NCBI RefSeq assembly: GCF_900116515.1
Contig: NZ_FPBA01000011.1
Location: 78,253-142,252 of the forward strand
Reading direction: 5' to 3'
DNA: 64,000 nt
Source of the DNA: Geodermatophilus amargosae
GTDB lineage: Bacteria > Actinomycetota > Actinomycetes > Mycobacteriales > Geodermatophilaceae
The translations under genes were made by a program, and so were the position numbers. How positions within the stretch are numbered: position 1 is the stretch's first letter; each line of letters opens with the position of its first letter. The notes beneath the pieces are model-generated. The model made no database searches and was not told the origin of the DNA. It saw only the letters and a list, made by a program, of their open reading frames with translations. Of this stretch, positions 9,350 to 18,400 are shown piece after piece.

Positions 9350-11104
9350 GAACGGGTCGGGGTCGTTCGGGCCCTGACGCGCACCGGTGCCGCTGGCGAG
9401 TTCGCTCACGCCGCCGTACGGCTCGTGCCGCTTGCCGACGTGCGCCTCGGCGTGCAGTCGCTCGATGAGGTGCGGGTAGTGCGCCTCGAACGCCGGACGC
9501 TCCGACCGGATCCGCGGGATCTCGGTGAAGTTGTGCCGCGGCGGCGGCGAGGAGGTGGCCCACTCCAGCGAGTTGCCGTGGCCCCACGGGTCGTCGCGCA
9601 GTGCGAGCCGGCCGTACTTCCACGACTTGGCCACGTTGTAGAGGAACGGGATGGTGCTGGCGCCCAGGACGAACGAGCCGATCGTCGAGATGACGTGCAG
9701 CGTCGTGAAGTTGTCGGTGGGCAGGTAGTCGACGTACCGGCGCGGCATGCCCTGGGTGCCCAGCCAGTGCTGCACCAGGAACGTGGCGTGGAAGCCGATG
9801 AACGTCAGCCAGAAGTGCAGCTTGCCCAGCCGCTCGTCCATCATCCGGCCGGCCATCTTCGGGAACCAGAAGTAGATGCCGCCGTAGGCGGCGAACACCA
9901 CGGTGCCGAAGACGACGTAGTGGAAGTGGGCGACGACGAAGTAGCTGTCGTTGACGTGCCAGTCCAGCGGCGGGCTGCCCAGCAGGACGCCGGTGAGCCC
10001 GCCCAGGAGGAAGGTCACCAGGAAGCCGATAGCGAAGAGCATCGGTGTCTCGAACGTCAGCTGGCCGCGCCACATGGTGCCGATCCAGTTGAAGAACTTG
10101 ATGCCGGTCGGCACGGCGATGAGGTACGTCAGGAAGGAGAAGAACGGCAGCAGGATCGCGCCGGTGGCGAACATGTGGTGCGCCCACACCGTGACGGACA
10201 GACCCGCGATCAGCAGGGTCGCGCCGACCATGCCCTTGTAGCCGAACAGCGGCTTGCGGCTGAACACCGGGATGATCTCGGTGATGATGCCGAAGAACGG
10301 CAGCGCGATGATGTAGACCTCGGGGTGGCCGAAGAACCAGAACAGGTGCTGCCACAGCATCGGACCACCGTTCTCGTCCGAGTAGATCAGCGCACCGAGG
10401 TTGCGGTCGGCCAGCATCCCGAAGATCGCCGCGGTGAGGATCGGGAACGCGAAGAGCACCAGCAGGCTGGTGACCAGGGTGTTCCAGGTGAAGATCGGCA
10501 TCCGGAACAGGGTCATGCCCGGCGCCCGCAGGCAGGCGACGGTGGTGATGAAGTTGACCGCGCCGAGGATCGTGCCCAGACCGCTGACGGCGAGGCCCGT
10601 GAACCACATGTTGGCGCCGGCGCCGGGGCTGTGCACCGCGTCCGAGAGCGGGGCGTAGGCGTACCAGCCGAAGTCGGCGGCACCGTTCGGGGTGAGGAAG
10701 CCCGAGACGGCGATCAGGCTGCCGAAGAAGAACAGCCAGAACGAGAGGGCGTTCAGCCGCGGGAAGGCGACGTCGGGAGAACCGATCTGCAGCGGCATGA
10801 TCAGGTTCGAGAACGCGAAGAACAGCGGCGTCGCGAACATCAGCAGCATGATCGTGCCGTGCATGGTGACCAGCTGGTTGTACTGCTCCGGGGACAGGAA
10901 CTGCAGCCCGGGCTGGCCCAGCTCACCGCGGATGAGCATGGCCATGAAGCCACCCACGATGAACCAGGCGAACGAGGTGGCCATGTACATCAGGCCGATG
11001 GTCTTGTGGTCCGTGGTCCGCAGCAGGTTGGAGAGCCGCGCACCCCGCTGGACCTCGCGAGCCGGGCTGGGCCGGCTCACGATCGGTGCAGGCGCGATCG
11101 TCAC
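9347..11104 (-). CDS. ctaD: Cytochrome c oxidase subunit I
   Basis: A 585-residue haem-copper oxidase catalytic subunit with about twelve membrane helices. Signatures include [12 protein letters not shown] near the N-terminus, the haem-ligand region [13 protein letters not shown], the copper-B site [15 protein letters not shown] (with the tyrosine that crosslinks to histidine), [15 protein letters not shown] and [12 protein letters not shown] (haem histidines). The C-terminal tail is cytoplasmic and charged. It acts in the aa3 branch of respiration. The window also encodes a CtaG-like protein at 14,947 but no subunits II-III. Confidence 0.97.
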   Translation of the reverse strand: MTIAPAPIVSRPSPAREVQRGARLSNLLRTTDHKTIGLMYMATSFAWFIVGGFMAMLIRGELGQPGLQFLSPEQYNQLVTMHGTIMLLMFATPLFFAFSNLIMPLQIGSPDVAFPRLNALSFWLFFFGSLIAVSGFLTPNGAADFGWYAYAPLSDAVHSPGAGANMWFTGLAVSGLGTILGAVNFITTVACLRAPGMTLFRMPIFTWNTLVTSLLVLFAFPILTAAIFGMLADRNLGALIYSDENGGPMLWQHLFWFFGHPEVYIIALPFFGIITEIIPVFSRKPLFGYKGMVGATLLIAGLSVTVWAHHMFATGAILLPFFSFLTYLIAVPTGIKFFNWIGTMWRGQLTFETPMLFAIGFLVTFLLGGLTGVLLGSPPLDWHVNDSYFVVAHFHYVVFGTVVFAAYGGIYFWFPKMAGRMMDERLGKLHFWLTFIGFHATFLVQHWLGTQGMPRRYVDYLPTDNFTTLHVISTIGSFVLGASTIPFLYNVAKSWKYGRLALRDDPWGHGNSLEWATSSPPPRHNFTEIPRIRSERPAFEAHYPHLIERLHAEAHVGKRHEPYGGVSELASGTGARQGPNDPDPF

Positions 11105-11305
11105 GGCCGCAGCTTAGACCGTGCGCAGCGGGGCCGTCGGGCCCGACCGGGCAGGCACGCCGGGCCCCGGCGGTCACCCCGTGACACGATCGGGTCACGC
11201 CATGATCAACGAGGGTTTCCGCCCTGCTCAGCGCGGGAACAGCACCATCCGTCCCTGGAGATGCCAGGGCCCGGCCACCTCGGCCACATGCTTGGGAGGT
11301 CCATC
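11105..11305. promoter_or_regulatory. Divergent promoter region ctaD / GlsB-like gene
   Basis: A 201-base gap between divergent starts. It contains the inverted repeat CGTGAC-N8-GTCACG at 11,180-11,199, with a further GGTCAC just upstream. The arms look like an operator, but the spacing does not fit the CRP/GlxR consensus, so the binding protein is unknown. A GGGAGG ribosome-binding site for the plus-strand gene lies at 11,294-11,299. Confidence 0.4.
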
Positions 11306-11584
11306 GTGGAGATCCTCTGGAACATCATCGTGCTGATCGTGGTCGGCGCGATCGCCGGCTTCATCGCGCGGGCCGTCGTCCCGGGCAAGCAGTCGATGAG
11401 CATCGGGATGACCATCGTGCTCGGCATCGTCGGCTCCCTCGTCGGCAACCTGCTCGGCAGCCTGATCAGCGGCAGGGGCTTCGAGCTCGGCACCGCCGGG
11501 ATCATCGGCTCGATCATCGGCGCCATCGTGGTGCTGCTGGTCTACGTCTTCGCCACCCGGGGACGCAGCCGCGCCGTCCGGTGA
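11306..11584 (+). CDS. GlsB/YeaQ/YmgE-family small membrane protein
   Basis: A 92-residue protein with three hydrophobic, glycine-rich helices: NIIVLIVVGAIAGFIARAVV, IVLGIVGSLVGNLLG and GIIGSIIGAIVVLLVYVF. The 'GAIAGFIA....P' and 'GI.GS..G' pattern is that of the transglycosylase-associated/GlsB stress membrane family. The exact role is unknown; it is often linked to envelope stress. It begins with GTG after GGGAGG. The stop is followed by a strong hairpin. Confidence 0.85.
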   Translation: MEILWNIIVLIVVGAIAGFIARAVVPGKQSMSIGMTIVLGIVGSLVGNLLGSLISGRGFELGTAGIIGSIIGAIVVLLVYVFATRGRSRAVR

Positions 11585-11635
11585 CGCCCGTTCCCGTCGC
11601 CGTCACGGCGGCGGGGACACCGCACAGCAGTGCCC

Positions 11636-11668
11636 GGAGGGGCCCGGCCGTCACGGCCGGGCCCCTCC
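11636..11668. terminator. Bidirectional terminator
   Basis: A perfect 15-base stem (GGAGGGGCCCGGCCG with its complement) and a three-base loop. It lies between the convergent GlsB-like gene and the methyltransferase gene. The stop codon of the methyltransferase gene (11,651-11,653) lies inside the hairpin. Confidence 0.85.
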
Positions 11669-12532
11669 GGCGTCCGCGGGGACCGTCCAGGTCGTGACGT
11701 CGACGGCGAGGGTCGCGCGCACCCGCGGCGGCAGTGCGGCGACCGCGGCCGCCAGCCGCTCCGGCGTCAGGTGCCGGGCGTGCGGGCCCATCCCCACCAC
11801 CGTGGCCACCGTGCCGCGGTCCAGGTCGAGCTCCTCGCGGTGCCGCACCCGCCCGGCCGGGACCAGGTGCGGCTCGAGGGACGCCGCCAGCCGGGCCTCC
11901 TTGTCCGGGTCCACCCGGAGCAACCCCAGCGGCCGCACGAGCTCGGCCAGGTGGTCGGGCGCGGGGGTGACCACCACGAGCCGGCCGCCGGGCCGGAGCA
12001 CCCGGGCGGTCTCCGGGCCGTTGCGCGGGGCGAAGACCACCGTCGCCCGGTCGACGGCGGCGTCGCGGACGGGCAGCCGCGCCCAGGTGTCGGCGACGAC
12101 CGCGAGGACCCGGGGCGACATCCCGGCCGCGCGGCGGGCCGCGTAGCGCGAGGAGTCGAGGACCACGCCCACGGCGCCCGGCAGCCGGTCGAGGACGCCC
12201 GCCAGGTGGTGTCCCGTGCCGCCGCCGAGGTCGAGGACGGCGTCCACCGGCCCCTCCCCCGCGGCCACCGCGTCGGCCAGCACCCGGGTCAGCCCGGCGT
12301 ACGTGCCGGCGGCGAGGACCTCCGCGCGGTCGGCGACCATCGCGGCGGTGTCACCGGTGGGCGGCGTGTGCCCGGGCGGCAGCAGCGTCACGTGCCCCTG
12401 CCGCGCCCGGTCGAAGGAGTGGCCGGCGGGACAGCGAAGGCCGGCGTCCCCGGGCAGGGCCGACAGCGGCGCACCGCAGACCGGGCAGGCAAGCAGGGCC
12501 ACCGCCCGCGGCGGCCACGGCCGACGGCTCAC
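11651..12532 (-). CDS. RlmA-type 23S rRNA (guanine-N1) methyltransferase
   Basis: A 293-residue SAM methyltransferase with an N-terminal zinc-binding region LLACPVCGAPLSAL...LRCPAGHSFDRARQGHV, containing the four-cysteine pattern of RlmA(I/II). The SAM-binding loop VLDLGGGTGHHLAG follows at about residue 97, then FAPRNGPETARVLRPGGRL. RlmA(II) relatives (TlrB) methylate G748 of 23S rRNA and can affect macrolide response; which guanine is used here cannot be told. The GTG start overlaps the stop of the MFS gene (GTGA), so it is the last gene of a coupled three-gene unit. Confidence 0.85.
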   Translation of the reverse strand: MSRRPWPPRAVALLACPVCGAPLSALPGDAGLRCPAGHSFDRARQGHVTLLPPGHTPPTGDTAAMVADRAEVLAAGTYAGLTRVLADAVAAGEGPVDAVLDLGGGTGHHLAGVLDRLPGAVGVVLDSSRYAARRAAGMSPRVLAVVADTWARLPVRDAAVDRATVVFAPRNGPETARVLRPGGRLVVVTPAPDHLAELVRPLGLLRVDPDKEARLAASLEPHLVPAGRVRHREELDLDRGTVATVVGMGPHARHLTPERLAAAVAALPPRVRATLAVDVTTWTVPADAGGARP

Positions 12533-13749
12533 CGGGCGTCCGCGATGGCGGCAGTCCGCTCGGCCACTCGGCCGGGGACGACGGCGACGGCGACCGCGGC
12601 GGCGACCGCGCCCAGCGCGAAGGCCGCGCCGTAGCCGGGGCCGCTGTCGGCCAGCAGCGCCGCCAGCGGGAGGGTCAGGGCGGCCGCCAGGTTCTGGGCG
12701 GTGTTGTGCGCCCCCAGCGCCCGCCCGGCCCACGCACTCCCGGCCTGCTCGGCCACCGAGGTGAACGCCACCCCGTTCGGGCTGACCGTGGCGATCGCCG
12801 CGAGGGCGACTGCCGCCGCGGCTGCCGCAGACCCGAGGACGTCCGGTGTCAGGGCGGCGACGACGGCCAGCAGTCCGACGACCGCCGCGACCGCGACCGC
12901 CACCTGCCGCAGGGGCCCGAGCCGGCTGCCCACCCGGTCCGACCACGCACCCGCACCCAGCCGCGCGGCGACGCCGCCGATCTGGGTTACCGCCAGCAGG
13001 GTGCCGGCCCCGGCCGCGCTCCAGCCCGCCTCGCGTACCAGCCAGTCGAAGGCGAGCCCGGCGACGGCGAACTGCGGCACCACCAGCAGCGTGCTGGCCG
13101 CGTGCACCCGCCACAGGACGGGGCTGCGGTAGGGCGAGGCCGGCCGCGGCGCGCCGTCGGTCCGCGGGGGCCTGCCGGGGTCGCGGACCAGCAGGCCCAC
13201 GAGGACCGCGGTGACCGCGCACCCGGCCGCCAGGAACGCGAAGGCGCCGCCGGGACCGTCGGCCGCCAGCCGCGGGAGCGTCAGGGCGGCCAGGCCGACG
13301 CCCAGCGGCTGCCCGGCCTGCCGGATGCCCATCGCCAGCCCGCGCTGCTCGGGTGGGAACCAGCCGAGCACCAGCCGGCCACTGGCGGCGTGCACCGACG
13401 CGCTCCCGGCGCCGGCCAGCAGCAGCCACAGGCCGGTCGGCACGGCGGCGTCGGCCAGGGCGGCCCCGGTCAGGGCGCCGGCGGCCACCGCGAGGCCGCA
13501 GGAGAGCACGAGGCGCTCGCCGTAGCGGTCGGCGAGGGCTCCCCAGGCGAGCAGCGCGCAGACCAGGCCGGCGGTGGGCGCGGCGACCAGGAGGCCGACC
13601 TGCGGCAGGGTGAGCCCCTCCCCGCGCAGCGCCACGGTAAGGAAGGGCAGCCCGTTCTGCGCCGCGCAGGCGGCGACCAGGCCGGTCAGGCCGACGAGCA
13701 GGTGGCGCCAGCGGGCGGCGGGCGGGGACGCCGTCGGTACCGCCGTCAC
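12529..13749 (-). CDS. MFS transporter
   Basis: A 406-residue major facilitator with about twelve hydrophobic segments. It contains LLAWGALADRYGERLVL (the A-like motif between helices 2 and 3) and GLAMGIRQAGQPLGVGLAAL. Substrate unknown; length and layout fit a drug or metabolite exporter. It overlaps the phosphoesterase stop at its start (GTGA) and the rRNA methyltransferase start at its end (GTGA). Coupling to an rRNA methyltransferase makes an antibiotic-related role possible, but this is inference. Confidence 0.85.
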   Translation of the reverse strand: MTAVPTASPPAARWRHLLVGLTGLVAACAAQNGLPFLTVALRGEGLTLPQVGLLVAAPTAGLVCALLAWGALADRYGERLVLSCGLAVAAGALTGAALADAAVPTGLWLLLAGAGSASVHAASGRLVLGWFPPEQRGLAMGIRQAGQPLGVGLAALTLPRLAADGPGGAFAFLAAGCAVTAVLVGLLVRDPGRPPRTDGAPRPASPYRSPVLWRVHAASTLLVVPQFAVAGLAFDWLVREAGWSAAGAGTLLAVTQIGGVAARLGAGAWSDRVGSRLGPLRQVAVAVAAVVGLLAVVAALTPDVLGSAAAAAAVALAAIATVSPNGVAFTSVAEQAGSAWAGRALGAHNTAQNLAAALTLPLAALLADSGPGYGAAFALGAVAAAVAVAVVPGRVAERTAAIADAR

Positions 13750-14249
13750 CGGGCGACCGGGTGGAGGACCACCTCGGACAGGACCCCGGCGTCGGCCACG
13801 GCGGTGAGGAAGGTGCCGGTGGGCTGCCGCCGCCGGTCGGTGGGCGAGCCGGGGTTGAGCAGCCGCAGGCCGGTCGCGGTGGTGGTGTCCCACGGGATGT
13901 GGCTGTGGCCGAAGAAGAGGACGTCGGTGTCGGGGAACCGGTCGGCGCAGCGGCGTTCCCGGCCCTTGGCGTCGCCGGTCTCGTGGACGACGGCGACGCG
14001 CAGGCCGCCGACCTCGGCACGCGCCACCTCCGGCAGCCGCTCGCGCAGCGGCCCGTGGTCGTTGTTGCCGTACACGGCGAGCAGGCCGCGGGCGCGGGAC
14101 TCCAGCGCGTCGAGCAGGGCGACGTCGACCCAGTCGCCGGCGTGCACGACGAGGTCGGCGGCCTCGATCGCGGCCCACAGGGCATGAGGCAGGTCACGTG
14201 CCCGCTTGGGGAGGTGCGTGTCGGCGGTCACCACCAGCGATACGGCCAC
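13746..14249 (-). CDS. YfcE/MJ0936-type metallophosphoesterase
   Basis: A 167-residue calcineurin-like phosphoesterase. Metal and phosphate motifs in order are VVTADTHLPKR, VVHAGDWVD, VYGNNDHGPL, VVHETGD and FFGHSHIPW, followed by LNPGSPTDRR. This is the compact YfcE family of phosphodiesterases; the physiological substrate is unknown. It begins with GTG at 14,249 and is first in the coupled series phosphoesterase - MFS - RlmA-like methyltransferase. Confidence 0.88.
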   Translation of the reverse strand: MAVSLVVTADTHLPKRARDLPHALWAAIEAADLVVHAGDWVDVALLDALESRARGLLAVYGNNDHGPLRERLPEVARAEVGGLRVAVVHETGDAKGRERRCADRFPDTDVLFFGHSHIPWDTTTATGLRLLNPGSPTDRRRQPTGTFLTAVADAGVLSEVVLHPVAR

Positions 14250-14327
14250 GTCCCCATGGTCGCAGGGGGCTGGGTTGCTCCCTCGGCCGACGATCTCGGC
14301 CCCTGCACTCCACCCCCGAAGGACCTC

Positions 14328-14835
14328 ATGACCCACCCGTCGTCCACCCCTGCGGCCGGGCCGGACACCCCGGCCGCGGAGCCCTACGAGAAGCGCTGGC
14401 CGGCCCTCGGCGTCATCGCGGTGACCGTCCTGCTGGTCGTCCTCGACGCCACGATCGTCGACATCGCGCTGCCCGCCGTGTCCGCCGACCTGGGCATCAC
14501 CCCGGCGACCCAGCAGTGGATCGTCACCGCCTACACGCTGACCTTCGGCGGCTTCCTGTTGCTCGGCGGCCGCATCGCCGACTTCTGGGGCCGCGAGCGC
14601 ACCCAACCTGGTCGGCGCGGCCGGGTTCGCCGTCGCCTCGGCACTCGGCGGCCTGGCGCAGGACGAGGCCATGCTCTTCGGCGCCCGCGCGCTGCAGGGC
14701 GTCTTCGGCGCGCTGCTGGCGCCGGCTGGGCGGCGGCGCTGCTCGTCGTCGGCGCCCTCGTCGCCGGGCTCCTCGTCGAGGCGACCAAGGACGACATCCC
14801 GGCCGGCGACGGCCCCGTCCACGTCGGGTGGGTCC
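14328..14835 (+). pseudogene. EmrB/QacA-type MFS transporter, decayed by frameshift and internal deletion
   Basis: The frame from ATG 14,328 encodes the normal start of a 14-helix drug transporter: RWPALGVIAVTVLLVVLDAT, then TPATQQWIVTAYTLTFGG and GGRIADFWGRER. At about 14,605 the homology moves to another frame (NLVGAAGFAVASALGGLAQ, then MLFGARALQGVFGALLAPA). After about 14,730 it jumps straight to a C-terminal helix (LLVVGALVAGLLVEATKDD). Some 300 central residues are missing. It cannot make a working transporter. Confidence 0.8.
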
Positions 14836-14897
14836 GCTCACCTCGGCGCCCGCGTCCTCGGCCGGGGGCGCGGGCGCCGTCGTGTCAGGCAGCCGGC

Positions 14898-14957
14898 GTG
14901 TCAGGAGCCGTCGGGGCAGGAGCCGTCGGGGCAGGAGCCCGTCGGGTCAGGAGCCGG
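14898..14957. repeat. Imperfect 15-bp tandem repeat across the ctaG stop
   Basis: About four units of AGGAGCCGTCGGGGC (the last ones modified) run across the stop codon of the ctaG-like gene. On the minus strand the units read GGCTCCTGMCVCGMC, so the TGA used as the stop is itself part of a unit. Likely a replication-slippage tract. Confidence 0.65.
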
Positions 14958-15909
14958 AGCGGGCCGCCAGTTGCCGGAGGCGGGCGTTGTAGGCCTCGAG
15001 CTCGGCGTCGTCCGTGCGGACGGCGGCCCGGTCCATCCGGCGGCCGCGGCGGTCCTCCGAGCCCATCCAGCTGGCGAGCACGACGAGCATCACCAGCACG
15101 GTCGGCACCTCGCCGAAGGACCAGGCGATGCTGCCGGCGGTGTTCTGGTCGGCCAGCGGGTCCACGCCCCAGCCGGCGGGCGAATCGGCGAACGTCCGCA
15201 CCACCAGCGCCGACGACATCATGATCGCGACGCCGAAGAAGGCGTGCAGCGGCATCGGGATCAGCAGCTCGAGCATCCGGCCGCCGTGACCCACCTGCCG
15301 CGGCCACGGGTCCTGGGCGAGGATCGGGCCGAAGAACAGCAGCCCGGTGACGGTGAAGTGGGCGAGCATGAACTGGTGGCCGAACGGGTCGCTCATCAGC
15401 GCGTCGAAGACGGGCGTGAAGTAGACGCCGTAGAGGCTGACCAGGAACAGCGGCAGGGTGAAGGCCGGGTGCGACACGAAGCGCGCGACCCGGCTGTGCA
15501 GGGCGTCGAGCAGCAGCGCCCGCGGGACGCCGGCCACTCCCCTGCCCCGTGGCAGGGACCGCAGCGCCAGCGTCACCGGCCGGCCGAGCAGCATCAGCAG
15601 CGGCGCCACCATCGACAGCACCATGTGCTGGGCCATGTGCACGCTGAACAGCACCATGCTGTAGCCGTTGAGCCAGGTGCCGGTGACGGCGAACAGGGAC
15701 AGGCAGCCGGCCACCCACGACGCCGTCCGCCACCACGGCCAGGCCACCCCGGAGCGGCGCAGGCGGACGAGGCCGACGGCGTAGGCCAGCACGCCGAGCA
15801 GCGCCAGGACCGGCAGCACCGACCACGCGTCGAGGTGGGGCAGGAACACCCGTCCCCACGTGGGTGGCTCGCCGGGCACCCACATGCCCGAGTGGTGCCC
15901 GTGCTCCAC
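14947..15909 (-). CDS. CtaG-like cytochrome c oxidase assembly membrane protein
   Basis: A 320-residue protein with about eight or nine membrane helices, matching the caa3_CtaG family implicated in oxidase assembly and copper delivery. Visible features are MEHGHHSGMW (a His/Met-rich, possibly copper-binding start), YSMVLFSVHMAQHMVLSMVA, FVSHPAFTLPLFLVSLY, HQFMLAHFTVTGLLFFGPIL and MPLHAFFGVAIMMSS. GTG start. It is followed on the same strand by no gene (the MFS pseudogene is convergent). The upstream neighbour is a cation diffusion facilitator, so metal homeostasis is a plausible common theme. Confidence 0.86.
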   Translation of the reverse strand: MEHGHHSGMWVPGEPPTWGRVFLPHLDAWSVLPVLALLGVLAYAVGLVRLRRSGVAWPWWRTASWVAGCLSLFAVTGTWLNGYSMVLFSVHMAQHMVLSMVAPLLMLLGRPVTLALRSLPRGRGVAGVPRALLLDALHSRVARFVSHPAFTLPLFLVSLYGVYFTPVFDALMSDPFGHQFMLAHFTVTGLLFFGPILAQDPWPRQVGHGGRMLELLIPMPLHAFFGVAIMMSSALVVRTFADSPAGWGVDPLADQNTAGSIAWSFGEVPTVLVMLVVLASWMGSEDRRGRRMDRAAVRTDDAELEAYNARLRQLAARSGS

Positions 15910-15978
15910 CTGCGCCTCCAGTCCGGTCGTCGTGCGCTCCCCACTGTCCCACCGGCGGGAGCGCCCTGGGTCGTGACC

Positions 15979-16908
15979 TCAATCGTGGACGGGGGCCTCG
16001 TGGCCGGCGTGCGTCTCGGCCTCGAGCTGGAAGGTGCAGTGGGCGACGTCGAAGTGGTCGCCCAGGCAGGTGCCGAGCGCGTCGAGGACCCGGCCGCCGT
16101 GGCCGGCCGCCAGCGCCTCGTCAGTGACGACGACGTGCGCCGAGAGCACCGGCAGCCCCGAGGTGATCGTCCAGGCGTGCAGGTCGTGGACGCCGATGAC
16201 GCCCTCCACGCCGAGGAGGTGCGCCCGGACCTCGTCGAGGTCGACGTCGCGCGGGGCGGCCTCGAGCAGCACGTCGAGGGACTCGCGCAGCAGTGCCCAG
16301 GCCCGCGGCAGCACCAGGCAGCCGATGAGCAGCGCGGCGATCGTGTCGGCCGGCGTCCACCCGGTGAGCGCGACGACGCCGGCGGCGACGAGGACGGCCA
16401 CCGAGCCGAGCGCGTCGCCGAGCACCTCGAGGTGCGCGCCGCGGACCGCGAGCGAGCCGCGGCGGCCGCGGTGCAGCAGCGCCAGCCCGGTGAGGTTGGC
16501 GGCCAGGCCGACGGCGGCCACGGCGAGGACGACCCCGGAGGAGATCTCCGGCGGGTCGCCGATCCGGCGCACCGCCTCGACCACCACCACCACCGCGACA
16601 CCGGCGAGCAGCAGCCCGTTGGCCACCGAGGCGAGGATCTCCACCCGCTGCCAGCCGAAGGTGCGCCGTCCGCGGGCGGGCCGCTGGGCCAGCGTCACCG
16701 CGCCGAGCGCCAGGCCCACACCGAGCGCGTCGGTGGCCATGTGCCCGGCATCGGCGAGCAGCGCGAGCGACCCGGAGACCAGCGCGCCGACGACCTCGGC
16801 GACGAGGACCGCCAGCGTCAGTCCGAGGACGACGGCCAGCCGCCCGCGGGACGCGCCCGCGGCGGTGCCGTGCCCGTGCGAGTGGCCGTGCGCGTGCCCG
16901 GCTCCCAT
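15979..16908 (-). CDS. Cation diffusion facilitator (zinc/cobalt exporter, CzcD-like)
   Basis: A 309-residue CDF exporter. A His-rich N-terminus (HAHGHSHGHG) leads to six membrane helices. The metal-site residues are H and D in LLADAGHMATDALG (helix 2) and H and D in GAHLEVLGDALGSV (helix 5). The cytoplasmic C-terminal domain carries VHDLHAWTITSG and a late CTFQLE. Such proteins exchange Zn(II) or related ions for protons. It starts 70 bases upstream of the ctaG-like gene on the same strand and may be co-transcribed. Confidence 0.92.
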   Translation of the reverse strand: MGAGHAHGHSHGHGTAAGASRGRLAVVLGLTLAVLVAEVVGALVSGSLALLADAGHMATDALGVGLALGAVTLAQRPARGRRTFGWQRVEILASVANGLLLAGVAVVVVVEAVRRIGDPPEISSGVVLAVAAVGLAANLTGLALLHRGRRGSLAVRGAHLEVLGDALGSVAVLVAAGVVALTGWTPADTIAALLIGCLVLPRAWALLRESLDVLLEAAPRDVDLDEVRAHLLGVEGVIGVHDLHAWTITSGLPVLSAHVVVTDEALAAGHGGRVLDALGTCLGDHFDVAHCTFQLEAETHAGHEAPVHD

Positions 16909-16996
16909 CGGCCCACCTCCCCCCGCAGTGTCCTCCCGACGGCGGCGCCCCCTGCCCGGACCTGCCGGGAGGGGGCGCCGTCGTGGTCCTGCTGGC

Positions 16997-17059
16997 GGCC
17001 CCGCTGCAGGGTCCCGCCCCGAGCCTGCGAGGGGTGGGGGGCAGCGGGGTCCTCACTCA
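16997..17059. repeat. Stop-anchored palindromic repeat, copy B
   Basis: On the minus strand this begins with the M23 gene stop as TGAGTGAGGACCCCGCTGCC and continues through CTCGCAGGCTCGGGGC and GGGACCCTGCAGC to CGGGG. Outer arms CCCCGCTGC and GCAGCGGGG pair, and inner CCCC and GGGG flank TCGCAGGCTC. It is the best-formed of three copies and a likely transcript end. Confidence 0.7.
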
Positions 17060-18400
17060 GATGGCGACGCCGCGGTCGCGCAGCCACGGGATGGGGTCGA
17101 TCTTCTCGCCGCCGAGGCCGCCGACGTGCACCTCGAAGTGCAGGTGCGGACCGGTCGACTGACCGCGGTTGCCCAGCAGCGCGATGGTGTCGCCGGCGCG
17201 GACCACCTGGCCGGGCTGCACGAGGACCTCCTCCATGTGCCCGTAGACGGTGACGTCGCCGTTCTCGTGCTGGATGTAGACGACGTTGCCGTAGCCGCTG
17301 GCCGGGCCGGCCTCGAGGACGACCCCGTCGGCGGCGGCGTACTCGGGCGTGAGCATGGGGGCGGCGAGGTCGATGCCGGCGTGCAGCGTGCCCCAGCGCG
17401 AACCGAAGGAGCTGGTGAGCCGCGCGCCGGCCACGGGCAGGACGGTTCTGGGCCGGGCGGCCTCCGCGGCCGCGGCGGCGGCCGCCTCCAGCACCACCCG
17501 GTCGGCGTCGGCCTGGGCCTGGGCGGCCGCGGCCTCCTCCGCCTCGCGGGCGTTGCGGCTGGCGGTCACCTCGCCGAGCAGCGCGGCGTCGGAGCGCAGG
17601 GTCGCCGCCTCGGCGGCGGCCGGCAGGTCCTGGTCCCCGATGCCCAGCTCCTCGGCGACGCTCACCGAGTGGCTGACCGCCCCGGGGCCGTCGGCCAGGG
17701 CGACGCGGTCGCCGATCGAGGAGCCGACACAGACCGCGCCCACCAGGGCGGCGGCGAGGTAGAACGCCGGGCGGCGGTGCGGCAGCCGCAGCAGCCGGAC
17801 GATCTGCCGGTGCCGGCCGTGCCCGGCGACGACCGTGACCGGGACCCGTTCGGCCTCGTCGGCGGTGTCGTCGGCGGTGTCGTCGTCGGTGTCGTCGGCG
17901 TCCGTGTCATCGACGGTGTCGGTGTCCCCGGGGAGCTCGACGGGGCCGGCCGCGACGGCGGCCAGCGCCTGGGCGTCGGCGGCCTCGGTCAGCTCGGCGA
18001 GGTCGGCGGCGGCGGTCACCGGCTCGGCCGGGCACACCTCCCGGACGACGACGTCGCCGGTGACGACCACGCCGCCGGTCACGACCACGTCGCCGGTGAC
18101 GACGACGTTGCCGGTCAGGACGACGGTGCGGACCTCGAGGTCGGCGGCGGGTGCCGGAGCGGCGGCGGTGCGCCGGTGGGGCGTCGGCCGCGGCCGGGGG
18201 CTCGGACGGCGGGCGGGACGGGACTCCCCTGTCGGCGACGTCTCCCCGTGACGTCGGTAGGGGGTGGGCCTCGAGGCCTCCGCGGCGTCAGCGGGTCGCC
18301 GGTCGGGCGACGCCGCCGCTGCCTTCCGGAGGGGGGTGCCGGCCGCGGTGTCCGCAGTCGTCCCTCCGTCGAGGAGGCGGTCGGGGTGGAGCTCGGTCAT
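17057..18400 (-). CDS. M23-family peptidoglycan endopeptidase with repeat-rich N-terminal region
   Basis: A 447-residue membrane-anchored protein. The C-terminal LytM/M23 domain has SSFGSRWGTLHAGIDLAAP (zinc His and Asp) and HLHFEVHVGG. In order before it are a basic Pro/Arg-rich stretch, four to five copies of a six-residue VVVTGx repeat (about residues 92-120), a Thr/Asp-rich acidic run (TDTVDDTDADDTDDD), a basic segment, one membrane helix FYLAAALVGAVCVGSSIGD and an Ala/Glu-rich coiled-coil-like region. The layout suggests a cytoplasmic N-terminus and a wall-facing peptidase. I use the ATG at 18,400, where MTELHP begins. Confidence 0.85.
   Translation of the reverse strand: MTELHPDRLLDGGTTADTAAGTPLRKAAAASPDRRPADAAEASRPTPYRRHGETSPTGESRPARRPSPRPRPTPHRRTAAAPAPAADLEVRTVVLTGNVVVTGDVVVTGGVVVTGDVVVREVCPAEPVTAAADLAELTEAADAQALAAVAAGPVELPGDTDTVDDTDADDTDDDTADDTADEAERVPVTVVAGHGRHRQIVRLLRLPHRRPAFYLAAALVGAVCVGSSIGDRVALADGPGAVSHSVSVAEELGIGDQDLPAAAEAATLRSDAALLGEVTASRNAREAEEAAAAQAQADADRVVLEAAAAAAAEAARPRTVLPVAGARLTSSFGSRWGTLHAGIDLAAPMLTPEYAAADGVVLEAGPASGYGNVVYIQHENGDVTVYGHMEEVLVQPGQVVRAGDTIALLGNRGQSTGPHLHFEVHVGGLGGEKIDPIPWLRDRGVAI

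Noticed and set aside
11180..11199. CRP/GlxR-type operator between ctaD and the GlsB-like gene
   Set aside because: The arms are GTGAC and GTCAC but the spacer is too long for the TGTGA-N6-TCACA consensus, so I list it only as an unassigned inverted repeat.
9425..11584. A 719-codon open frame antisense to ctaD
   Set aside because: It is an antisense shadow of a highly conserved gene; only its last part coincides with the real GlsB-like gene starting at 11,306.
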